This document shows, in pieces, positions 37,198 through 47,980 of a stretch of 64,000 nucleotides of DNA (position 1 is its first letter; every line of letters begins with the position of its first letter). The translations under genes were made by a program, and so were the position numbers. Origin of the DNA: Xestospongia bergquistia (taxonomy: Eukaryota > Porifera > Demospongiae > Haplosclerida > Petrosiidae). The notes below the pieces were generated by a model that did not search any database, was not told the origin of the DNA, and was given only the letters and a program-made list of their open reading frames with translations. The DNA lies in assembly GCA_963965975.1 (NCBI GenBank), contig OZ014412.1, forward strand, positions 10,397,849-10,461,848. Direction: 5' to 3'.

Positions 37198-37317
37198 AGC
37201 CAATGAGAATTCACATGTTGGTTAGGCGGGAAAATATGACTAGCACACACCTTGGAAGGAACACCAAACGCGTGACCATCACTATTTTGGCGGGAAATAT
37301 TACATTGCACGCGTAAA
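37198..37317. promoter_or_regulatory. CCAAT / E2F / ACGCGT-type promoter-like cluster
   Basis: Within 120 bp: AGCCAATGAG (37198-37207, NF-Y type), GGCGGGAAAAT (37225-37235) and TTGGCGGGAAAT (37287-37298), both E2F-type, and two ACGCGT cores at about 37268-37273 and 37309-37314. In animals this combination is typical of cell-cycle gene promoters. No coding first exon could be attached on either strand, so it is an orphan. The flanks 36256-37197 and 37318-37780 are AT-rich and hold nothing recognised. Confidence 0.4.
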
Positions 37318-37782
37318 GAGAACAGCAAGATATTAATAGATTTTTAATTAATTATTAAAAAAATTTTTTAATTAACTGGTATAGCTTTTTGCTAAAAACA
37401 TTAATGATAATATGATACAAACTAATATTAATAAATTTCTTTTAGTTTAAAAAAAACAATTAACAATAATGGAAAAAGATCTATTTTGGTATAATACATT
37501 AGTTGTAAAAAGATTACTAAGATATTCAGTGTCTATTGTAGTTGTAAAAAACTCAATTCTTAACTAACTCAATTTTCATGAAACAATTTCAAAGTTAAAA
37601 AAAATATAGAATGTTTGATTTGAAGATTAATTAATAAGTTTAATTGAAGATTGACTTTTGACAAAGTTTAGATTAAAAAATGTTTTTGAGAACTTTAAAA
37701 CAATAATACAAACAAACTATAGCATTAAAAATTACAGAAAAAAAATAAAAAATTGAAATAAGACAGTCTCCATAGTTGAAGA

Positions 37783-37847
37783 GTCCTCCAGTCAGTCCAC
37801 AAGAGTCTTCCAGTCAGTCCACAAGAGTCTTCTAGTCAGTCCACAAG
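37783..37847. repeat. Short tandem repeat, ~23-bp unit x 3
   Basis: Three copies of a unit containing CAGTCAGTCCACAAGAGTCT. It is one of three unrelated short tandem arrays in 37.8-38.7 kb. Confidence 0.8.
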
Positions 37848-38093
37848 TAGAGAACATAGAGGAAGAAAAAGAAAGTTATCTGGAACAACTGGATTACTAA
37901 AGAATGGATGGATGGAGAGGTAGCTCACCTTTCAACTGTGCTGCTCCTGCAGGGAAAGAAAAAGAGTAGTCATAACTGAACTGGTGACAATGAATGGATA
38001 GAGAGTGAAGAGAGACAGAGGAAGTGAAAAAGGACTACCAACCTACACACACACACACAGCACACACACACACGCACCCTAGAAGATCAGAGG

Positions 38094-38162
38094 TTCCCCC
38101 CGCCACCTGGCGGCCTTGGATATTAAAAAAAAATTTTTTTGGCCGCCAGGCGGCAGGGGGAA
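38094..38162. repeat. GC-rich hairpin, ~25-bp arms
   Basis: TTCCCCCCGCCACCTGGCGG opens an arm whose inverted copy (GGCCGCCAGGCGGC then AGGGGGAA) closes it, around an A/T-run loop. The GC-rich arms stand out sharply from the AT-rich surroundings. It is preceded by a (CA)n run (38046-38073). A foldback/MITE core is the simplest reading. Confidence 0.75.
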
Positions 38163-38320
38163 TATGATTTTTAAGGATTGTATGAGTGTGTGTATGGTGT
38201 AGATAGGCTAGATAGCCCAAAATAAAATAAAATAAAAAAATAAAAGAAAGGAAAGAAGGCTTGAAGGAAGACAGGAAAGAGTGAGCAGGAGAGCAACTCA
38301 TCTTTTGCGTCCAGAGATCA

Positions 38321-38410
38321 TCAGAGAACAGTCAAGAACATCAAAGAAGAACAGTCAAGAACATCAGAGAAGAACAGTCAAAAACATCAAAGAAGAACAG
38401 TCTAGAACAT
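38321..38410. repeat. Tandem repeat, 23-bp unit x ~4
   Basis: ACAGTC starts at 38328, 38351, 38374 and 38397, exactly 23 bp apart, within AAGAACAGTCAAGAACATCA units. The plus frame is open and would give a Lys/Ser-rich repeat, but no gene context supports translation. Confidence 0.85.
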
Positions 38411-38552
38411 CAGGCCAATCAGTAAGAACTTCCAAGTTGAGTCCTGTAGAAACGAAGGGTGAAAATAAAAATCTTTACACAAACAAAGAATTAAAAAATA
38501 GATAAAAAAAGAAAAGAAATAAATAAAGATTACATAACTAAAAGAAAAAGAT

Positions 38553-38657
38553 GATCCAGCGAAGTGACGAGATGATCCAACGATGAGGCGAGTCGATCCA
38601 ACGATGAGGCGAGTCGATCCAACGAAGTGACGAGATGATCCAGCGACGAGGTGAATC
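38553..38657. repeat. Tandem repeat, 21-bp unit x 5
   Basis: Five units of GATCCAACGATGAGGCGAGT plus one base, alternating between two variants (GATGAGGCGAG and GAAGTGACGAG). The length is a multiple of three, but no start or exon border was found. Confidence 0.85.
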
Positions 38658-39241
38658 GTAGAGAAGATAGAGGCATGAAAAATGGAGTACCTTTTATATT
38701 ATCAAGAGATCTTTCTCACGCTTCAATTTGACAACCAGTCAAGAAAACTCGTGAAAATTTTGTCACCTCCACCACCACCCACGTGACCAACATTAATTGA
38801 TTTTTAATTGTCAATTAACAATTAATTAAAAGTCTCCAACAGTACTTCACTATTCTACAGCTTGTTACTAGAAAGAAATATATTTATAATACAGTGTCTA
38901 TATGTGATATAGGGTACTATATCACATATGTACAGAAAATTCCAAACTAGTCAGTTTAAAGGTCTCAAAATCATTTTCTATTACAATATGTGTATATCAA
39001 TATAATATTATGAATTACTGAAACTAGTAGAAAGCTATCATAGTGTATCCGACTAGTTGTATGAACTCAGATCTGCCAATGCTATATAGTAGCTTGGAGG
39101 GAAGCGCTCTATTTGTAAAGGGTGTGGGAATGGTTTTGCATAGTCTAGCATTCTTACAGTAAATAATGTGCTGAGAATTTGAAGTGTGGTTTATCTGACG
39201 ATAAACTAAGTGTTGAAGTCATGTGACTGGTGGTTGGCAAA

Positions 39242-39306
39242 ATGGGATCATCAGACAGGGGTAACACTTCACTATTAAGTAGTCGAAATTTTGACTATCA
39301 TTGGAG
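39242..39306 (+). CDS. Possible orphan first exon (MGSSDRGNTS..)
   Basis: An ATG at 39242 opens 21 codons (MGSSDRGNTSLLSSRNFDYH then W) ending at a GTAAGT donor. Thirty bp upstream is the E-box palindrome-like GTCATGTGAC (about 39219-39228). A second ATG at 39328 (MEKWLNGLGFAQ) also ends at a GTAAGT donor. No downstream exons were recognised before the antisense coiled-coil pseudogene, so this may be the truncated start of a gene cut by rearrangement. Confidence 0.25.
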
Positions 39307-39461
39307 GTAAGTAATGCATTGATCCCATGGAAAAATGGCTAAATGGTTTAGGCTTTGCACAAGTAAGTGAGTCAGACAATACATATGGTACATGTAGCTC
39401 CACCTCTCTCTTCTCTGTCATCAGAGCCACTCCCCTGTTTATCATTGTCATTCAAATGATC

Positions 39462-41795
39462 TTATTCAGAATAACCACCTATATATCCCTCATTGTGGGC
39501 ATGGTCTTCTTCACCTTTTAAATACTGGACTCGCTGGTGTAGACTACCAATAATATCATTTTTTTGATGGAGTTCCAAAGCTAAGCCATCTCTGTCTTGT
39601 TCTAAACATCGATTTAATTCACGATACTTTTGTCTTTTAGACTTGTATTCTTCAGCTTTTGTCATTAATGCTACAAAATCTTCTTCATTCTGCTTCAAAC
39701 TGGTTTAGAGTTTGGTCATAACTACATCATGTTGTGTTTGTATGTGCTTTAATCTTTCTTTATAACTTATTTTGAGTTGTTTCAAGTTCTCTTTTGCAGT
39801 GTCTCTTTCCTTTTTTGTATTTATCAATTCTTGATTCAATTTGTTAAAGAGTTTTCTTATTTAGTTCTACATCAAGATGTTGTGTTGGTGTTCTCTGTTA
39901 CCCTCAGAATAGAATTGTAGGGATTCTTGAAGTTTTGAGATTTCTATGTCCTTCTCCTCGAGTTATTTGCTAAGAGAACCCACCTGATTGAATGGATGGA
40001 TGTATTAATAATGGATAGATAAGTGGATTAATGGACAGATAGGTGAATAAATCAATTAGTGAATAGAATGATGAGTACATGAACAGCTGAGTGGATGGAT
40101 GCATAGATAAATGGATGGATAGATAGAAGGATGAATGGATGGATGGGTGGGTACTAGGATAGATGAATGTATGTACTGTACAAGTGGATGGTTAAAAGGA
40201 GAAACAAATAATTACCTCTTTCTATAATTTTGTATATTTTTCAAGATCATAAGCTTCCAATAATTCAGCATTTCATTCCAATGTCTGTGTTATCTCTGAT
40301 CTCAGACCTAACAGATCAGTTTCCATTTTAACTCTCAAATTTTGGATCTTTTAACTGCTTCTGACCTTCCTCTATTTTAAGTTGTCGAGCATTACTTTCC
40401 ATAGTAACCAACTAAAAAAATATTAAGTAAATATTATTAAGTTTAATATATAAATTAAATGAATAAATCAAAAGGTGGTCATGATGGGCAGTTTACCAGT
40501 TCTTATAGTATGTGCTTGATGGTACAAACTACTATCTTGACAGCACAAACAGTAACATAATTACCAAGGGTATAGCCATATCTGGAGAATAAAGAGAGAC
40601 ATTTGATTTTTATGTAGTAAGAGACATCACTAGTAATTGTATAGAAAAATATCTAAGTAATTTTTATAGCGGACACATTATAAATAGTGCCCTCAGTTTC
40701 ATACTGAGAGAATTAATTCTGCCTGTAATCAATTAAAGACATTATTTATAACATCATTGAGAGCTCCATACGTCAAATGGGTATAATTATGTTACAAAAT
40801 TGAACAAAAAAAACTCTACCTTCAAAGGCCCAGGTATGATACATGACATTAATTTATTTAATAGCAGGGTCTACCCCATATTCAAATTGTGGTAAACTGT
40901 GTACTAAGAGGTACTAATAGATCATCCTCTGATAATGACTTCACCTATAATAGAGAGATAACAATTAGAATTAATAATGAAGTAATAATAGATTAGTAAT
41001 AACTCATTGTAGATGAACAATGGATAAATGGATCAATGATAGGATACAAGGATTAAATGGATGGATGAATGGATTGATAGATGGACAAACCTCATTAACT
41101 AACATGTTGTGATAATGATGATTGAAGATCATGAGGTAAGTGATCATTAGATAACTTGATTAAAGGGGTACTGGGTAATAGTATCAATATATAGACATAC
41201 AATCTAGATAAACAGACAACTAGATAAAAGGAACTAATTGAAATTTATAATTAGTATAGTACAAATATAGATAATGTTATGATATTGGAAGTATATGTAC
41301 GTATCTAAGTACAATACTAGAATATATTAGTATATATCATTGTCTATGTGACCTCAATCAAACTTACCACATAGGTATAGTGTATTATATAGTGATAGAG
41401 GGAGACAATCAGGATCAGTGTGAGGATCTTGTAAGGAAATATGGAAAGCCCCTTTACTTAATGGATAATATATTAGTATATATCATTGTCTATGTGACCT
41501 CAATCAAACTTACCACATAGGTATAGTGTATTATATAGTGATAGAGGGAGATAGTCAGGATCAGTGTGAGGATCTTGTAAGGAAATATGGAAAGCCCCTT
41601 TACTTAATGGATATTTACACTTTGTTCTTGATGACAAACAACAACTGTCACGATCTGAATATATTATTATAATCAGAGAAACAAAGAAACAAAAACAAGG
41701 AGTAGCATATGATTTGATCAAAGTGATTTTCAAATTTTAAGAACTTACAATTACTAGTATGATGCTGTGAGACCTGAGAAATCTTAGCAGCCATT
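39462..41795 (-). pseudogene. Unrecognised Cys/Trp-coiled-coil family, copy 1
   Basis: Minus strand, in order: start exon near 41790 (MAAKISQ..), an exon at about 41515-41710 (SDRDSCCLSSRTKCKYPLSK then GAFHISLQDPHTDPDYLPLS), a piece at 41165-41095 (LIKLSNDHLPHDLQ), a piece at 40945-40825 (KSLSEDDLLVPL, then a YGVDPAIK block, a TAA, and INVMYHTWAFE), and coiled coil from about 40400 down to 39462 (QLKIEEGQKQLKD; LNQELINTKKERDTAKENLK; EEYKSKRQKYRELNRCLEQD). At least four in-frame stops and several frameshifts. It was probably a membrane-anchored or secreted protein with a C-terminal coiled coil. Function unknown. Confidence 0.5.
41332..41606. repeat. ~139-bp tandem duplication inside the coiled-coil family copy
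   Basis: GTATATATCATTGTCTATGT through CCCCTTTACTTAATGGAT occurs at about 41332-41465 and again at about 41471-41606 with very few differences. It duplicates the 3' part of the Cys-rich exon and its donor. Confidence 0.85.
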
Positions 41796-41859
41796 TCTTC
41801 AAGTGGGTGTGTCTAAATACTTCATGAATAAGTTAATTAGTTTAGCTATTCAGTATGTA

Positions 41860-42190
41860 TTTTTCAAGATCACAAGCTTCCAATAATTGAGCATTTCATT
41901 CCAATGCCTGCCTCCTTTTCTGATCTCAGAACTGACAGATCAGTTTCCATTTTAACTCTCAAATTTTGAAGATCTTTTAACTGCTTCTGACCTTCCTTTT
42001 TTTAAAAATGTTGAGCATTACTTTCCACAGTAACCAACTAATAGAACATTAAGTTCTCTTGTAAATATTATTAAATATGATTATAGCAGAGAGTCTACCC
42101 TCAAGACAATGGTTTAGTGATTGTTCCATAAACTGTTTGTCTCTTTGCATCTGTTCTTAGAGAGCCTGAACATTTTCAAGTTTTACCTGA
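41860..42190 (-). pseudogene. Coiled-coil fragment of a further family copy
   Basis: The minus-strand readings KEGQKQLKDLQNLRVKMETD and LEQMQRDKQFMEQSL-like segments match the coiled coil at 40210-40400. They lie upstream of the copy 1 start, so they are the tail of another tandem copy. Frameshifts are present. Confidence 0.4.
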
Positions 42191-42230
42191 CAGCTAATCT
42201 TTCTCTGTTAGTGTTAGTTTTTATAATATA

Positions 42231-42284
42231 ATGAAGCAATGAGCACTCCTCCATATTATGGAGGAGGAATGCTCATTGCTTCAT
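42231..42284. repeat. Near-perfect palindrome, ~25-bp arms
   Basis: ATGAAGCAATGAGCACTCCT runs into its inverted copy ending AATGCTCATTGCTTCAT, with almost no loop and about two mismatches. As RNA it would form a stable hairpin. It may be a foldback insertion; a small-RNA precursor cannot be excluded. Confidence 0.8.
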
Positions 42285-43328
42285 ATGGAAATAGTAGTTT
42301 TGAAATAGTTAACAGCACTATATACAACAATACTGCATACTCTCTATGCTACTCGAGTTAACATTACTTCAGAAACTAACATTCATTAATTTTTAAAAAT
42401 ATTTTACTTCAATTCAACAAAGTAACCAACAAGCTTGACAGATATCAATCTGCTGTGGTATTAATCAACATTGAAAATATTATTTTTGACCAAATTGAAT
42501 TTAGTGATCATAACACAACAGGTTTAGTGGGTTTTAATAGTTTAATAACTTTTGATAGAAATAATACATTCATAAACAATTAATCTTAGTTGTGATAAGC
42601 AACCTCAAGGTGAGTAGGGTAAATGTGACCTGTACACTCATTTGTAATTGCGCAGTAATCTATCACTATATGTATATAATAATATAACTTCAATCTAATA
42701 ATGATTTTGTTACATTAATAAGTGTTAAGAATACTGTAGATACTTGCTCTAGTCCTATACTACTATACATAACCCACACACAACAGCACCATATATATAT
42801 AGTAGTGATATGAAATTGATGTATTACATCACAAAACCATAGAGTTCTTATGTAGTGTTCTTTTACTGTATCAAGAATACTATAAACAAATTAAATAATA
42901 GACTTAATGTTTAATAAATAACAACTACTCCTGTATTTACTAGTGGAGAAACTCTATAACTAGATCACTAAACAAAATGTAAAAGTTATGGAGCATAAAA
43001 TCTCTACATATTAATTGACTATCATCACCTTGACTTGTCTGTTGTGACAAGCAACCACGCATATGTATAGGTCACCATTTATCATACTTGCCATATATAT
43101 TTATAATTGTCAAGTGATCTGTCACTAGATGTACATAAACATTAACAGCTTATTATATTAGAAAAGTAACTTTATAATTAATTCTCACTAGCTAACAATA
43201 ACACAATAAATAGAATATTGTAATTCTTGAATAATAATATTAGTACAATACAATTTTCTTATTATTCTTACTACACAACTATTATATATGAGACATGTAA
43301 TCAGTGAACGTTGTCTGAATTAGCAGCA

Positions 43329-45539
43329 CTAGTCATCTTGATCAAACAGTATTGATTCTCGTCTCATTTCTACTGACACTACAGATATTGAAATAGATTT
43401 CCCTTCAGCACCAGGGGATCTTGAATGCATTAAAGGAAGTTTCATATCATTAGAAATAGAAAGTGGTAGAGGCTTCTTGAAAATCTTTTGCACTTTTCTA
43501 ATTGTTTGCTGCAAATGAGACTTTAATAGATGGTCCCAGACATGATACAATATAATACCACAGAATACAACAAATGATATTGATACTAAAACAATACTTG
43601 ACACTTGTCCTTTTGAATTGTCATTGTCATTTGAAGTTTGTACATTCATATAAGCCATAAACATGAGGTTAAGAATGGAAAATTCTTCGAGGCAAACCAA
43701 AGGAAAATGTCGATATATTCCCTTCAAAAGGAGATACATGAGCAAAATAACGATTAAAAGAGATGTTAAAACATCTAGATGTACAATAGTTTTAGTATCT
43801 AAAGACACAACCAGTGCTAAGACAACTCTAACTAATAATAAAAATCCAGTCCAAAAACGACACTTGTCCTTATATGGACCTCCATATGCATCAAAGAAAG
43901 GCTTCATATATGTTGCCAACTTTTGGAAGCAACATATGTACTTTGATAGAGGTCCTTCAAATAATGGTATAGTAAGAAGGTAGAAGGTGTATGGAATAAT
44001 AAGTAAAATAAGTACAGCCAGTGAGAACAGGAACAATGGTATATGACAACCTCTTACATATTGGATATTAGCATCAATATACCACCTCAGTAATGTGACA
44101 TTATTCTCACTACATTGTATATTAGTGTAATGAAGGATCTGGAAGACAATACGTATCACTTTGGTATAAGAGAGAAGGATCATAGTGGCTAATACTGGAA
44201 TTACCTGTGTTCCAACAAGTTGAACCACTTTGCTAGAATACCGTGACAAGATTATGATAAGTATTAGAATAAACCAAACATACGCTGGAAAGAAGAACTG
44301 TAGCCATGCCTTACTGCAAGCGCCTATGCCATCAATGAAACAAGTCTTAATTCCCAGATCTAGATTGATCCAGGATATGAACTGACTAAGAAATGTTATG
44401 GGACCATCAGGAAAGAAGATGGGCTCGTATATTTTGACAACATTAGCATAGAATATAAGTCCATTGATTGTACCCACAGACACAGTTAAGTTTAAAATAA
44501 TGAAAAAAGCTACCAGTGCTATACCAGCCACAACAAATGGAATGATAAAAACTATGAAGGTATTAGAACACTGTTTGCATTGATTGAAACCTTACATGAG
44601 ACTAAGTCCTTTGCTACATTGTCCACAGAGTAGTCCAAATCGATTGAGGAGACACTGTGGATGAGGAGAGGTGATTTTAAAATCAACTGTTTCATCATTG
44701 CAGTAATCAAAGGGGCAGTGATGATAAACAATAAGACAGTCTGAGTCATTAGATAACCAATCCACTTATTACCAACTCTAGTTATAATTTAGGAGTTAAT
44801 ATCACAAGTTATTGAAGATGTATTTAATTCAGATCTTCAAACACATGTGTTTTTCTAATGGAAACCCAATTGGACAAGACTCAATCATAACTTCAATGAC
44901 TTTAGCCAAACGATTAGATAAAGGATCACTGACTGCCCTTTCAAGTGTAGCATAGATTCTTGTTGTATTCATTTAAAGGTTTGTTTTTAATGTGAAGGTT
45001 ACATTAGTACAAGTTGCATTTAGTCTATTGTTGTTAGTATGAACTGTTGATGAACTATCTGATGATGTCAATTTTATGACACCCTCAGTTAAACCACCCT
45101 TTATACCAACAGTAGCTAGTGATACATTGACATCAATCCCAGGTATTACAGTTTTATTCATGTTTCTAACAGAGCAATTTGGTTGAAATGATTCACAAAA
45201 ACACACTTGAACAGGGTCTGATGACACTGCTGATAGACCAGATTGTTGAGGGTAGTAAAATAAATGATTAAAGTTGAGTCTGTGTAAGCAGTCATTAATT
45301 TTACCTCCATACAAGATATCACCAGATATGTCAGCTGTATTGTTGACAAAATATAACATTGTTTTAATATCATTAGAATAATGATAAGGAATAACTCTAA
45401 AGGAACAATCAGTAGCAATGTCTACACCAAGAACCATTCTGTAATTTATCATATTCATAAAATTAATAAAGAATTTCATTTTGTTGTTTACAAGTTGATT
45501 CAATGTAGGGCCCATTAAAATACTCTCTGCATGGTCCAT
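43329..45539 (-). pseudogene. Beta-helix/multi-TM surface protein family, C-terminal half
   Basis: The largest surviving member. From 45539 down: an ectodomain segment (LYFVNNTADISGDILYGG, VCFCESFQPNCSVRN), a Cys-rich neck (YHHCPFDYCNDETVDFKI, RFGLLCGQCSKGLSLM), then a 400-residue open frame (44531-43329) with about seven hydrophobic helices and a tail containing CGIILYHVWDHLLKSH. Lesions: TGA/TAA stops in the 44760-44980 region, and a TAA at 44594-44592 between LSLM and GFNQC, just before the membrane domain. The 5' beta-helix part is absent. Role unknown. The architecture (beta-helix ectodomain, Cys neck, 7TM-like region) suggests a surface receptor family (inference). Confidence 0.65.
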
Positions 45540-46230
45540 TAGTTAAACTATATTATATACATCAATATTGGTTTCCTCATGTTTATTGGTAAGAGGTAGT
45601 TTTTGGATAATAAACAAATAATATAATCAGTACTACTTGTACACAATATAGTACTAAAAACTCCATCAATAGTGCAACAAATAAAGATTACAGGTTAAAT
45701 CATTTGTGGTCCATTAGTTAAACTATATATATATAAGTATAGTTTTCCTAATGTTTTGTTGGGGATATATACTTTTGTGTACATCACAAATTAGGAATGC
45801 AATCAGTACTACTTGTACACATTATAGTACTAAATACTCCATATGGATCAAAAGTGCAAGAAATAAAGATTATAAGTTACAACATTAGTGTTCCATTACT
45901 TAAGCTATATATACATCAGTATAGGTTTCCTCATGTTTCGTTGGGAATATGTACTTTTGTGTACATCATAAATTAGGAATGTAATCAGTACTACTTGCAT
46001 ACATTATAGTACTAAATTAAATACTCTGTCAATAGTGCAACAAATAAAGATTACAAGTCAAACAATCTTGTGGCCATTACTTAAGCTATATAGACATCAG
46101 TATAGATTTCCTCATGTTATTGGTAATAGGTAGTTAATCATAAATAAAGAATGCAATCAGTACTACTTGGACACAATATAGTACTAAATACTACCTCAAG
46201 AGTCCCACAAGTAAATATTGCTGGCTAAAC
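45540..46230. repeat. ~176-bp tandem repeat, about four units
   Basis: CAGTACTACTTG recurs at about 45628, 45804, 45986 and 46158 (spacing 172-182). Shared blocks include a CATTAGTTAAACTATATATA-like segment. Units differ by small indels. The array directly abuts the broken 5' end of the multi-TM pseudogene. The following 46231-46610 is AT-rich, with nothing recognised. Confidence 0.85.
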
Positions 46231-46609
46231 AATAGGAACACACACTACCAAATACATCTTAATCATTAATACAAATATAAATAAAGATGCAAACAAATGA
46301 ACAACATTTCCTGAAAATTTAAGAAGTGTGATAGCTAAAGCATTTCTAAAATCTGTTGTAGAAATTGTATTATAACAATTCCATAAAATTCTGTAAAATC
46401 TTAATTTTTTAATTTTTTTTGACTAATCAGAATTATTTTGATCAATGATTGTAATTTGATTGGCTATTATTGAACTTTTATTGAATATTTCTTATAATCT
46501 CATTGGCATAATGATTGATATATGCAATTAATTTTTGAGGGTGTGGTAACTTTCATTGTTTACGTATAAGTGCATATTTTGAAATATGGATGTGATGGAA
46601 GAGGTTTAG

Positions 46610-47300
46610 CATCAATCCCATATAAAAACATGAACATGGTAGCAGCAGTGGCAATAGGATCATCCTTATATATCATATACATGTAAAGAAATCAAATTAT
46701 ATATAGTATGCACTGGTGGATCTAGGGGGATGAACAGGGGACCCCTTTTTTATTCTATAATGATATTCATAGTCAATCATTCAGTCACACCCTGTGGTAC
46801 ATAATTTTACTTTAAGTATATTCATAGCAAATTATTGCAGCAACACCTTACAATAAAAGGGTGTGTGTGCTATGAATATTTATTAGGGTTAAAAATTTTG
46901 CCGCGCCGTCTCTTCACCCCCTATTTGGATCCGCCGGTGGTATGATTACATTGACTTAAGACCTTATTAAAAAAATATATTGTGATTGCATTGAATGGGA
47001 AGTGAGGTATTTGTCATTTAATTGATATTGACAATATGACTAGTAAATTAGCTAATATATAGAATTAAAAAGACAAAAAAAGAATTAACAGTGCTACAAT
47101 AGTCTAGGAGATAATAGCTAGCTTTAAGGTATGACATTTGTAAGGTGTGTCATTTACATTGTATAGAGTTTTTACTTCAACAGCTACCTAATAGTAATGA
47201 AGCTGACTTTCATGCAAAATACTAGCTTCTTCATGTATAATACATTGATGAAAGTCCCATGTCATTATCTCATAAGACAAAAAAGTTGTTTACATTACTT
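46610..47300. repeat. Inverted segmental duplication, arm 2
   Basis: Reverse-complement copy of 29930-30370, enlarged by the MITE at 46711-46939. Beyond 47300 similarity ends and no N-terminal family exon follows. The remaining 47301-47980, up to the receptor start, includes a (TA)n run at 47460-47485 and no other recognised feature. Confidence 0.8.
46711..46939. mobile_element. MITE, 229 bp, 5-bp target duplication with paralogous empty site
   Basis: Inverted ends CACTGGTGGATCTAG and the reverse complement of CACCGGCGGATCCAAA. Flanked by GTATG on both sides (46706-46710 and 46940-46944). The inverted paralogous segment at about 30250-30290 lacks the element and has a single AGCATGATT-like site there. 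The interior has no ORF. Confidence 0.85.
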
Positions 47301-47459
47301 AGAATCCTAAATCAGTTATAGTACTATTTCTAATGAAAATAATAGCATCATTATTAGAGGATGGCTACAAGAAGAAGTTTGCTATGTGGTGTTCTGTGTA
47401 GATATAAAGTTGCTACCTGTTTGAGTTCCTTATTTATGGACTCATGCCAATAAAATCAT

Positions 47460-47491
<32 letters not shown>

Positions 47492-47980
47492 CACATGCAT
47501 TTTAAAGAATGGTTTATTTTGATATAAAGGCATGCAGTTTAAGGTAAGGCTTCACTAATAAAGACCAACAAATTAAATAAATAGATCAAACATAAACATC
47601 AACCAGTCCAGGTTTATATACATATGTGTTTTGAAAAATATACAATACATGTTAAGTCCCACCTCCCTCATTCCCTGGCATCATTTCAGCCGCCAACAAT
47701 AGCTATATGGATACTATTTCAACAATAGGTACAGCTGTGCACATAACTTACAAAGAGCTAGGCTAGCACTCTAATCAATATTCACAAAGAAATTAAGAAA
47801 TTGGTAGTAGCATTATTAAATCACTACAATAGGAATGTAAGAGATATGACGAGTCTCGTTCACCAGTCGTACATCGTGTTATCTAAATAAATATAATATT
47901 AAAACTCAGAAGTGTGCTATTACATAATTATTATTCATTAGTATTAACTATCATACGAGATTAGATGATTAGATAAGAAG

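Noticed and set aside
38035-38301. 88-codon open frame on the minus strand
   Set aside because: Made of (CA)n and hairpin sequence, with no splice context or domain.
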